Positions 1-5,736 of a stretch of DNA of 13,731 nt are shown here, in pieces (within the stretch, counting starts at the first letter, position 1; each line of letters opens with the position of its first letter). The notes below the pieces were generated by a model. The model saw nothing but the letters and a program-made list of their open reading frames with translations, was not told where the DNA came from and did not search any database. The position numbers and the translations under genes were made by a program. The stretch is from Flavobacteriales bacterium. Its GTDB lineage: Bacteria > Bacteroidota > Bacteroidia > Flavobacteriales > BACL11. The DNA is taken from contig JABJNS010000005.1 in NCBI GenBank assembly GCA_018664745.1, forward strand, positions 1 through 13,731, written 5' to 3'.

Positions 1-32
1 ACAATAATTGTATTAATTTGAAATAAAATTAT

Positions 33-40
33 TATTATTG
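33..40 (+). promoter_or_regulatory. Putative -7 box for the first small membrane protein
   Basis: TATTATTG is one mismatch from the Bacteroidota -7 consensus TAnnTTTG. A TTG that could serve as the -33 element lies at 8-10, 22 bases upstream. The same TATTATTG with TTG 23 bases upstream precedes the RNase P RNA gene in this window, which supports the call. The predicted transcript would have a leader of about 30 bases, very rich in A, before the start at 76. Confidence 0.4.
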
Positions 41-75
41 TGATGAAAATAATATTAATTAAAAAAAAATAAAAA

Positions 76-411
76 ATGAAAAAAATTGTACTATTACTAA
101 TAACTTTATTCTCTCTGAATGCGATTACTTATGCTTCCTTTCCTGTAACGGAAAATGGAAAAACTACTGAATTGGTTGCGGATGATTCTAATTTATCAAT
201 GGAAGCTCCTTATGGTTCTGATTTTAGTTGGGGTGGCTTTTTATTAGGGTTCTTTTTAGGGTTGATTGGTGTATTGATTGCGTATTTAATTGATCCTGAT
301 TGGTTAAAATCGTCATTATATGGGCTTTTAACTGTATTTATTCTGTATTTAATATTAGTCTTTACTGTTTTTGCTGCAGTAGGTACAGCAGTAGCTAGTA
401 CAACTGTTTAA
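76..411 (+). CDS. Small FPV-type membrane protein, copy 1
   Basis: A 111-residue protein of unknown function. Residues 1-20 form a Sec signal peptide, with likely cleavage at YA|SFPV. The mature N-terminus then begins SFPV, a pattern I recall from many small exported Bacteroidota proteins. A polar stretch (about 25-50) is followed by two hydrophobic segments, about 53-72 and 82-104, separated by a short loop (DPDWLKSS). The start is preceded by an A-rich stretch and no Shine-Dalgarno. It is paralogous to the next gene: both share GV(L/I)IAY, then LK, then G(L/F)LTV and FILYL in the same order. Topology is inferred from hydrophobicity only. A terminator follows at once, so it is probably transcribed alone. 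I do not recognise a specific function. Confidence 0.8.
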   Translation: MKKIVLLLITLFSLNAITYASFPVTENGKTTELVADDSNLSMEAPYGSDFSWGGFLLGFFLGLIGVLIAYLIDPDWLKSSLYGLLTVFILYLILVFTVFAAVGTAVASTTV

Positions 412-440
412 TATTGAAATTATAATATAACAATTGTAAA

Positions 441-468
441 AGCCGCCCAATTTTGGGTGGCTTTTTTT
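441..468 (+). terminator. Intrinsic terminator after the first small membrane protein
   Basis: Stem AGCCGCCC (441-448), loop AATTTT, stem GGGTGGCT (455-462) with one G-T pair, followed by a run of T to 468. It lies 30 bases after the stop at 411. The next gene's -7 box begins only 3 bases after the T-run. Confidence 0.85.
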
Positions 469-470
469 GT

Positions 471-478
471 TATCTTTA
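471..478 (+). promoter_or_regulatory. Putative -7 box for the second small membrane protein
   Basis: TATCTTTA differs from TAnnTTTG only at the last base. It ends 4 bases before the ATG at 483, so transcription would begin at or next to the start codon, giving a leaderless mRNA. The box sits immediately behind the preceding terminator T-run, and any -33 element would have to overlap the terminator hairpin. Confidence 0.5.
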
Positions 479-482
479 CATA

Positions 483-782
483 ATGAAAAGCATTTTTCCT
501 TTTATTGCCTTGTCTTTTATTTCAACTTACACTTTTGCAGCATTTCCTGTTTTTGAGGTAATTCCTGACCCAAATGAGGGGCTTTATAAAACAGTTGGTT
601 ATTTTATGGGTATGTTTATGCTTATTTTTGGAGTAATTATTGCCTATGCTTACAATAATAAAACAATGTTAAAAGCTGCTTGGAAAGGTTTTTTAACTGT
701 AGTTGGAGCTTTTATTCTCTATTTGTTAATCCTTTTTGCTTTGTATTTCTTTGCTCCTGGCGATTTTAGTTTTATAGATTAA
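483..782 (+). CDS. Small FPV-type membrane protein, copy 2
   Basis: A 99-residue protein of unknown function and a tandem paralog of the upstream gene. The signal peptide covers residues 1-19 (TFA|AFPV), again leaving an FPV mature N-terminus. Two membrane segments follow, about 38-56 and 69-91. Matching blocks with copy 1 are GVIIAY, LKAA, GFLTV and FILYL. I start it at the ATG at 483. The open frame extends back to a TTG at 453, but those codons lie inside the upstream terminator and promoter and would spoil the signal peptide. The gap to the convergent dioxygenase gene is only 28 bases and holds no clear terminator. The two copies differ most in their polar N-terminal stretch, which is shorter here. 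Confidence 0.8.
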   Translation: MKSIFPFIALSFISTYTFAAFPVFEVIPDPNEGLYKTVGYFMGMFMLIFGVIIAYAYNNKTMLKAAWKGFLTVVGAFILYLLILFALYFFAPGDFSFID

Positions 783-810
783 ACTCCATTACTTCAATTA
801 AAAGAATTCT

Positions 811-1761
811 TTATTCTTTCCTAATTACTTTCAGGTAATGTACTTGTAAATCATTAATTTTTAAAGCAATAAAATAATGTCCATTTGGTAAGTTATTGTC
901 GGGTTCCCAAATTACCTCATATTTTTGAGGGTTTAGTTGTTGTTTGTTTAATTGTGCTACTATCTTCCCTTCAATATTATAAACGAATAAACTTACTTTA
1001 GCCTGTTGAAAAATACCATAATTAATAGTAACTTTATTGTTAAAAGGATTAGGACTTGCACTATAAATCATTCCCTTATTTAGATGAATGTTATTGGCAC
1101 CAACAGGAGTACCTTCCCCATTGATTACAATGTCCCAAGTTCCTTCTAAATCTCCATTTGCATTAGTTGTAAGCGTAATAATTCGGTTAGTAGCATTAAA
1201 TGTGCCACTTGTTATTGAAGCTGCTGCATCACTAGCAATATGAGGGTCGCCAGCAAAATAGAGCTGAGTAATTAGTGTTGGGAAATTAGGAGGTGTAATT
1301 TTAAAGTGAATATGTGATGGACGATAATTAGCACCATTCAAGTATAATCCGGGCTTTATAGTTTCAAATACATAGAAACCTTGAGAGTTAGAGGTAGCCT
1401 TTCCTCTTAGATTATAGCCTGTATTGTCGTAAGCACCATCATCATTGGCATGCCATATGTCAATTTCAGTATTTGGAATTACTTCCGAACATGCAAGATT
1501 AAGCACTTGACCACTTAGTATAAGGCGTGTGCCCACCTCATTGCTGTCAGCCAACATATCATTTTGAATAGCAGGAGCATTAGCGGTATAAAAAGGTCCT
1601 TGTCCATAAGCATCTTCAGTAGATTTATTACATAAAATAGGAGAATTCGGCTTAGCTTCTGCAGTAGTTTTTGCAAGAGCTGGAAGAATTCCAAAAGACA
1701 AAGCAGCTAATGAGCTATTCCTTAAAAATTGTCTTCTGCTATCTTTTTTCTTCTTTTTCAT
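811..1761 (-). CDS. Tat-exported intradiol ring-cleavage dioxygenase with T9SS sorting domain
   Basis: A 316-residue, three-part protein. Residues 1-36 form a twin-arginine signal peptide (lysine run, then SRRQFLRN, then a hydrophobic stretch ending near AEA). Residues about 45-215 resemble the protocatechuate 3,4-/catechol 1,2-dioxygenase fold: GPFY at 55-58, DIWHANDDGAYDN, FETIKPGLY, RPSHIHF and TQLYFAGDP. The four expected non-haem Fe(III) ligands appear present as Tyr111, Tyr140, His150 and His152. Residues about 232-316 form a type A T9SS C-terminal domain, starting at SASPNPFNN, with NIEGK and LPNGHYFIAL blocks and ending in VIRKE. The family opens catechol-type rings between the hydroxyls; the substrate here cannot be read from sequence. 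The protein is predicted to be exported folded by Tat, then secreted or surface-attached through T9SS. It lies downstream of the Mpl-like gene on the same strand, 91 bases away, with its own likely promoter. Confidence 0.9.
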   Translation of the reverse strand: MKKKKKDSRRQFLRNSSLAALSFGILPALAKTTAEAKPNSPILCNKSTEDAYGQGPFYTANAPAIQNDMLADSNEVGTRLILSGQVLNLACSEVIPNTEIDIWHANDDGAYDNTGYNLRGKATSNSQGFYVFETIKPGLYLNGANYRPSHIHFKITPPNFPTLITQLYFAGDPHIASDAAASITSGTFNATNRIITLTTNANGDLEGTWDIVINGEGTPVGANNIHLNKGMIYSASPNPFNNKVTINYGIFQQAKVSLFVYNIEGKIVAQLNKQQLNPQKYEVIWEPDNNLPNGHYFIALKINDLQVHYLKVIRKE

Positions 1762-1788
1762 AAGCTTAATTTATAATAGATTATGATA

Positions 1789-1796
1789 CAATACTA
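1789..1796 (-). promoter_or_regulatory. Putative -7 box for the dioxygenase gene
   Basis: Read on the minus strand this is TAGTATTG, one mismatch from TAnnTTTG, 27 bases before the ATG at 1761. It overlaps by two bases the inverted repeat at 1795-1817. No TTG is seen at a suitable -33 distance. Confidence 0.35.
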
Positions 1797-1817
1797 CACA
1801 ATATTTTTCATTGTGTA
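1795..1817. repeat. Perfect 8-bp inverted repeat at the dioxygenase promoter
   Basis: TACACAAT (1795-1802), a 7-base spacer, and ATTGTGTA (1810-1817). There is no T-run on the minus side, so it is a poor terminator for the upstream ligase gene. Its position, just upstream of and touching the putative -7 box of the dioxygenase gene, fits an operator for a dimeric regulator. An 8-bp repeat in AT-rich DNA can also arise by chance. Confidence 0.4.
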
Positions 1818-1852
1818 ATATTTTAAAAGTTAAGGTCTTATGTATTCAATCT

Positions 1853-3178
1853 TTATTGTACTAATTTTCCAAAATCTATTCCTTCAAAATTTCCTGAACT
1901 CATCATAAGTAAATTTTGGTTTTCCCATTTTAAAGATTTTAGGTGTTCCTCTAGTTTATCAGCATTTGTAAAAACTAATAAGTCTTCACGATTAAAAGCA
2001 GCATGTACTTGCTGAGTTGTAATAGGGTCTAGCTTTTTATGCGAAATAGCAGTAGGACTAAAATAGACAATAGCAGTATCTGGCTCATTCATACATTGCT
2101 TGTATTGTTGTAGGAATTCTTCATTCAAACTACTAAAAGTATGAAGCTCCATACAAGCAACTAATTTCCTGTTTGCAAACTGCTTTTTCATAGCTGAAGA
2201 AGTAGCTTTTAACTTTGATGGAGAATGAGCAAAATCTTTATAAATTGCAGAAGTATCCGTTCTTTTAACTAATTCTAAACGCTTGCTTGCTCCTTTAAAA
2301 GAAGCTATTTGCTTGTAGAAATCAGTGTCAGAAACTTCAAGTTCATTGCAGACTAATTTGGCAGCATTAAGGTTTTGTAAATTATGATTTCCAAAAATTA
2401 ATAGTTCAGTATTCGCAACAGTCGTTATTCCGTTTTCAATACTATGTTTTGGAGTTGAGTAAGGTTTGAGTTTGCATTTAGTTTCTTCAGTTGCTAATTT
2501 ATTTAAATGTTCATCTTCTGTACAGTAAATGAGTGTATCAGTAACCATGTTTTTAAATATTCTGAACTGATTTACATACATATCAAAAGTTGGAAAAACA
2601 TTTATATGGTCCCAAGCAATACCACTAAGCACGGCTATATATGGTTTGTATAAATGAAACTTAGGTCTTCTATCAATTGGTGAGCTTAGGTACTCATCTC
2701 CCTCTAAAATAATAATTGGAGCTTCATGGGTTAGTTTTACCATAGTTTCAAAGCCTTCTAATTGTGCGCCAACCATATAATCGCATTCAATATTTAGGTT
2801 TTGTAGTACATGTAATATCATGGCTGTTATGGAAGTTTTCCCATGACTACCGCCAATTACAACTCGTTTTTTGTTTTTACTTTGCTCGTAGATATATTCA
2901 GGATAGGAATAAATAGGAATATTTAACTCCTTAGCTTTTGCTAATTCTGGATTATCTTCCCTTGCATGCATACCTAAGATAATTGCATCTAAATCAGTTG
3001 TAATTTTATTAGGAAACCAACCCATTTCAGATGGAAGCAGCCCATGTTTATCTAGTCTTTCTTTACTTGGGCTAAAAATTGCGTCATCACTCCCTGTAAC
3101 TTCAAATCCTTTATGGTGCAAGGCCAAAGCCATGTTGTGCATAGCACTTCCTCCAATTGCAATTAAATGTATCTTCAT
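1853..3178 (-). CDS. mpl: Mpl-like Mur ligase (UDP-MurNAc:murein tripeptide ligase / peptidoglycan synthetase)
   Basis: A 441-residue Mur ligase. The N-terminal Rossmann-like domain begins IHLIAIGGSAMHNMA (residues 3-17) with GSDD at 29-32. The ATP-binding loop is GGSHGKTS (109-116). EGDEY (159-163) and WDHINVFPT (189-197) are central-domain motifs, and the C-terminal domain contains KDFAHSPSK, the usual DxAHxPxx block. Mpl ligates the recycled tripeptide L-Ala-gamma-D-Glu-meso-DAP onto UDP-MurNAc in the cytoplasm, saving peptidoglycan precursors. Length and motifs fit the version common in Bacteroidota, often labelled peptidoglycan synthetase. MurC is the closest alternative, but the EGDEYLSSPIDRRPKF region favours Mpl. 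It is divergent from the hydrolase gene at 3253, with 74 bases between them holding both promoters. Confidence 0.88.
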   Translation of the reverse strand: MKIHLIAIGGSAMHNMALALHHKGFEVTGSDDAIFSPSKERLDKHGLLPSEMGWFPNKITTDLDAIILGMHAREDNPELAKAKELNIPIYSYPEYIYEQSKNKKRVVIGGSHGKTSITAMILHVLQNLNIECDYMVGAQLEGFETMVKLTHEAPIIILEGDEYLSSPIDRRPKFHLYKPYIAVLSGIAWDHINVFPTFDMYVNQFRIFKNMVTDTLIYCTEDEHLNKLATEETKCKLKPYSTPKHSIENGITTVANTELLIFGNHNLQNLNAAKLVCNELEVSDTDFYKQIASFKGASKRLELVKRTDTSAIYKDFAHSPSKLKATSSAMKKQFANRKLVACMELHTFSSLNEEFLQQYKQCMNEPDTAIVYFSPTAISHKKLDPITTQQVHAAFNREDLLVFTNADKLEEHLKSLKWENQNLLMMSSGNFEGIDFGKLVQ

Positions 3179-3224
3179 TGTTTAAATAATTTCGGAAACT
3201 AAATTAAAGCTAAATTTCATTTCT

Positions 3225-3232
3225 TATTTTTG
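3225..3232 (+). promoter_or_regulatory. -7 box for the metallo-hydrolase gene
   Basis: TATTTTTG is an exact match to TAnnTTTG, 20 bases before the ATG at 3253, giving a short leader. No convincing TTG is seen at the -33 position. Confidence 0.5.
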
Positions 3233-3252
3233 GAGCATCAAAATTTACTAAC

Positions 3253-4095
3253 ATGCAATTGTATACAATAGATACAGGATATTTTAAATTAGACGGAGGA
3301 GCTATGTTTGGTGTAGTGCCAAAAGTTTTATGGAGTCGAAATAATCCTGCTGATGAAAATAATCTTTGTCCCTGGGCTATGCGTTCTTTGTTAATTGAAG
3401 ACGGAAATCGTTTGATTTTAATTGATAATGGGATAGGTGATAAGCAAGATGATAAATTTTTAAAGCACTACTATTTACATGGTGATGTAAATTTACATTC
3501 TTCATTGGCTAAGCATGGTTTTTCAGCTGATGATGTAACGGATGTTTTCTTAACGCATTTGCATTTTGATCACTGTGGAGGAAGTGTAAAGTGGAATGCA
3601 GATAGAACCAATTTTGAAATGACTTTTAAAAATGCGAAATATTGGAGCAATAAAGAACATTGGCAATGGGCAACAGAGCCAAATAACAGAGAAAAAGCTT
3701 CTTTTTTAAGAGATAATATCATTCCGATACAAAAAGCAGGGCATCTTAATTTTGTAGAAAAAGAAGGGGAACTATTTAATAATTTCAAAACCCTTTTTGT
3801 GAACGGACATACTGAAGCACAAATGATTCCTCACATTACTTATAAAGATAAAACGATTGTATTTGCTGCTGATTTGCTGCCAAGCACAGGGCATATACCT
3901 TTGCCTTATGTGATGGGGTATGATACAAGGCCATTACTTACATTAACTGAGAAAGAAAAGTTCTTAAAGGAAGCTGCTGAAAAAGAATACATCTTATTTT
4001 TGCAGCATGATAATTACAGTGAATGTTGTACTGTAGAACAAACTGAAAGAGGAGTGCGATTTAAAGATACTTTCTCTTTAGCTGAAATACTATAA
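3253..4095 (+). CDS. MBL-fold metallo-hydrolase
   Basis: A 280-residue cytoplasmic protein with no signal peptide. The metal-binding signature HLHFDH is at residues 102-107 (His102, His104, Asp106, His107). Further ligands are likely His186 in NGHTEAQ, Asp207 in FAADLLP and His252 in FLQHD, so a two-metal site appears complete. The N-terminal GGAMFGVVPKVLW block and DNGIGDK (58-64) place it with the lactonase/esterase-like branch of the superfamily rather than true beta-lactamases. The family hydrolyses ester or amide bonds, including acyl-homoserine lactones in some members, but the substrate cannot be assigned. The stop overlaps the start of the next gene by one base (TAATG), so the two are probably translationally coupled. 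Confidence 0.85.
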   Translation: MQLYTIDTGYFKLDGGAMFGVVPKVLWSRNNPADENNLCPWAMRSLLIEDGNRLILIDNGIGDKQDDKFLKHYYLHGDVNLHSSLAKHGFSADDVTDVFLTHLHFDHCGGSVKWNADRTNFEMTFKNAKYWSNKEHWQWATEPNNREKASFLRDNIIPIQKAGHLNFVEKEGELFNNFKTLFVNGHTEAQMIPHITYKDKTIVFAADLLPSTGHIPLPYVMGYDTRPLLTLTEKEKFLKEAAEKEYILFLQHDNYSECCTVEQTERGVRFKDTFSLAEIL

Positions 4096-4304
4096 TGAAG
4101 AATATATTTACAGAACACCCAAAGCAAGTAAGTGAAACTTATTTGCAACATATGCAAAAGGCATTGAGCTTCTCACTCAAATTATCATGGATGAGCTTGC
4201 AGGCATTAATTCATGCTTTTTTACCATTCCTTTGTGTAACATCAGTAAGTGAAAAGATAAAAGAAATGAATGAAGTTTTGCAGAAAAGAAAGAACTTACA
4301 CTAG
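4095..4304 (+). CDS. DUF6356-like small membrane protein
   Basis: A 69-residue protein. The N-terminus FTEHPKQVSETYLQHMQKAL (5-24) and the central IHAFLPFLCVTSVSEKI match my memory of the DUF6356 family, which carries FTEHPxxVGETYxEH and a histidine in its hydrophobic segment. One or two membrane segments cover about 25-52, followed by a charged tail. The function of the family is unknown. It begins on the last base of the hydrolase stop (TAATG), implying coupled translation. Its 3' end overlaps the convergent gene at 4296 by 9 bases. Confidence 0.75.
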   Translation: MKNIFTEHPKQVSETYLQHMQKALSFSLKLSWMSLQALIHAFLPFLCVTSVSEKIKEMNEVLQKRKNLH

Positions 4305-4505
4305 AGAGTTAAATACATCCCAGCTACTGCTAAAGTTGGTAGTGTCATCAAACTTTTTTTCTTTGACTATATGTCGGTAGAGTGTAGTTGATTTCCCGTC
4401 TTTATTTTTTACTGATATACTTTCATAATTATTAATATCAGCATTAATTGGCAAGTTTTTTAGGTAGCCAATTCTTTCAAAATTTGATGCTTCTTTTTCA
4501 GTCAT
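4296..4505 (-). CDS. Small hypothetical protein
   Basis: A 69-residue polar, soluble protein (starts MTEKEASNFERIGYLKNLP) that I do not recognise. It has no signal peptide, membrane segment or obvious metal motif. An exact TAnnTTTG match (TAAGTTTG) lies 17 bases before its start, which supports it as a real gene rather than a shadow frame. Its last 9 bases overlap the end of the convergent DUF6356-like gene. It is divergent from the radical SAM gene, 93 bases apart. The conserved-looking block VKNKDGKSTTLYRHIV could be used to search for relatives. Confidence 0.6.
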   Translation of the reverse strand: MTEKEASNFERIGYLKNLPINADINNYESISVKNKDGKSTTLYRHIVKEKKFDDTTNFSSSWDVFNSLV

Positions 4506-4522
4506 TTAATTTATTAACGAGA

Positions 4523-4530
4523 CAAACTTA
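4523..4530 (-). promoter_or_regulatory. -7 box for the small hypothetical gene
   Basis: On the minus strand TAAGTTTG is an exact match to TAnnTTTG, 17 bases before the ATG at 4505. It forms a divergent pair with the box at 4583-4590. Confidence 0.5.
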
Positions 4531-4582
4531 AGTATTCTTTTCTAAATACGGAAATTGAGGGTGTTTGTTGTTGATAAAGCCC

Positions 4583-4590
4583 TATTTTTG
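4583..4590 (+). promoter_or_regulatory. -7 box for the radical SAM gene
   Basis: TATTTTTG is an exact TAnnTTTG match only 8 bases before the ATG at 4599, so the leader would be no more than a few bases. TTG trinucleotides occur at 4565-4573, a little closer than the usual -33 distance. Confidence 0.5.
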
Positions 4591-4598
4591 TAGCCAAT

Positions 4599-5522
4599 AT
4601 GCAAACAGAAAAACGATATAACGATTTCTCTTCTTTCATTAGAAGAAAATTTAATGGAAGGGTGCAAAAAGTATCTATTGATGCTGGATTTACTTGCCCT
4701 AATAAAGATGGTAGTAAAGGTACTGGAGGTTGTACTTATTGTAATAATAATACTTTTAATCCTGATTATTGTAAGCCAATAAAGCCTATAAAACAACAGA
4801 TTGATGAAGGGATTGAGTTCTTTTCTAAAAAGTATAAAACCCAAAAATACCTTGCTTATTTTCAGGCTTTTACTAATACTTATGCGCCTTTAGCTGATTT
4901 AAGAAAAATGTATGAAGAGGCTTTAGCACATGAGGATGTTATTGGTTTAGTTATAGCTACTCGTCCTGATTGTATAAAAGATGAGGTATTGGATTATTTA
5001 GAAGAATTGGCTGCTGCAGGAAATTTTATAAAGCTTGAATTTGGTTTGGAATCTACCAAGAACGAAACGCTAGAGGCAATAAACAGATGCCAAACACATG
5101 AGGAAGCAATTGATGCTTTTAAAAGGGCTGATGGCAGAGGACTTCATTTGGGAGGTCATTTAATTTTAGGTTTACCAGGAGAAACAAAGGAGGATATGTT
5201 AAACCATGCAAGAATGGTTTCTCAGTTGCCTATGAATACTTTAAAGATTCATCATTTACAGATTGTAAAACATACTATGATGGCGGTTCAATTCAAGAAA
5301 ACTCCCGAAATGTTTACCTTTATGGAGTTGGATGAATACATTGACTTGGTAGTTGATTTTGTGGAATTACTAAAACCTGAAATAATTATAGAACGCTTTT
5401 TTAGTGAATCACCAGCAAGGATGTTAATACATCCAAAATACGGATTGAAGAATTTTGAAGTAAAACATTTGGTAGAAAAAAGACTAGAAGAAAGAGATGC
5501 TATTCAGGGAAGGTTATTTTAA
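4599..5522 (+). CDS. Radical SAM protein, YhcC/TIGR01212 type
   Basis: A 307-residue protein. The cluster-binding cysteines are Cys33, Cys45 and Cys48 in CPNKDGSKGTGGCTYC, a CX11CX2C spacing shared with E. coli YhcC rather than the common CX3CX2C. Other family blocks are YFQAFTNTYAP (85-95), ATRPDC, KLEFGLES and GGHLILGLPGE, followed by the KIHHLQIVK region. The family should bind a [4Fe-4S] cluster and cleave S-adenosylmethionine; it is related to Elp3-like proteins and its biological substrate is not established as far as I know. It is monocistronic by context. Its stop overlaps the convergent 55-residue membrane gene by 9 bases, with no terminator between them. Confidence 0.88.
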   Translation: MQTEKRYNDFSSFIRRKFNGRVQKVSIDAGFTCPNKDGSKGTGGCTYCNNNTFNPDYCKPIKPIKQQIDEGIEFFSKKYKTQKYLAYFQAFTNTYAPLADLRKMYEEALAHEDVIGLVIATRPDCIKDEVLDYLEELAAAGNFIKLEFGLESTKNETLEAINRCQTHEEAIDAFKRADGRGLHLGGHLILGLPGETKEDMLNHARMVSQLPMNTLKIHHLQIVKHTMMAVQFKKTPEMFTFMELDEYIDLVVDFVELLKPEIIIERFFSESPARMLIHPKYGLKNFEVKHLVEKRLEERDAIQGRLF

Positions 5523-5681
5523 ATCACGGAATAATTTTTCAATTCCCATCCAAATAAGGATTACAGGCCAGTAAGTTCTGATGAGTTCAGCAACTGAAAT
5601 GTGTACATAATCAAGGTTGTCCAAAAGGAAAACAACACCAATAACAATTAACAATACTGAGATTCCGATACTTTTTTTCAT
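5514..5681 (-). CDS. 55-residue LiaI/LiaF-like (DUF5668-type) membrane protein
   Basis: This short gene lies in the otherwise empty gap between the radical SAM and ABC-F genes. It runs from ATG (5679-5681) to TAA (5514-5516). The protein begins MKKSIGISVLLIVIGVVFLL, continues DNLDY and ends with TYWPVILIWMGIEKLFRDLK. Two membrane segments are seen, about 5-20 and 37-50, joined by a polar loop. The pattern of hydrophobic G-v-f-L-L-D-N-L, then W-P-v-I-L-I-x-x-G, matches the LiaI/LiaF-like transmembrane region often placed near PspC or cell-envelope stress genes. No partner gene is seen here. No strong promoter box is visible. It overlaps the convergent radical SAM stop by 9 bases. Confidence 0.8.
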   Translation of the reverse strand: MKKSIGISVLLIVIGVVFLLDNLDYVHISVAELIRTYWPVILIWMGIEKLFRDLK

Positions 5682-5707
5682 CTTTTAAATTTTAAGGAAT
5701 TAATAAT

Positions 5708-5715
5708 TACTTTTG
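5708..5715 (+). promoter_or_regulatory. -7 box for ettA
   Basis: TACTTTTG matches TAnnTTTG exactly, 21 bases before the ATG at 5737. The leader is A-rich (AAAAATAATAAAAT). Confidence 0.5.
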
Positions 5716-5736
5716 TAACGCTAAAAATAATAAAAT

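Noticed and set aside
453..482. TTG start giving ten extra residues on the second small membrane protein
   Set aside because: These codons overlap the upstream terminator and the -7 box, and would put GGFFCYLYI in front of a good signal peptide starting at the ATG at 483.
801..812. Palindrome AAAGAATTCTTT between two convergent genes
   Set aside because: The stem is only four pairs if a loop is allowed and there is no GC content; too weak for a terminator or operator call.
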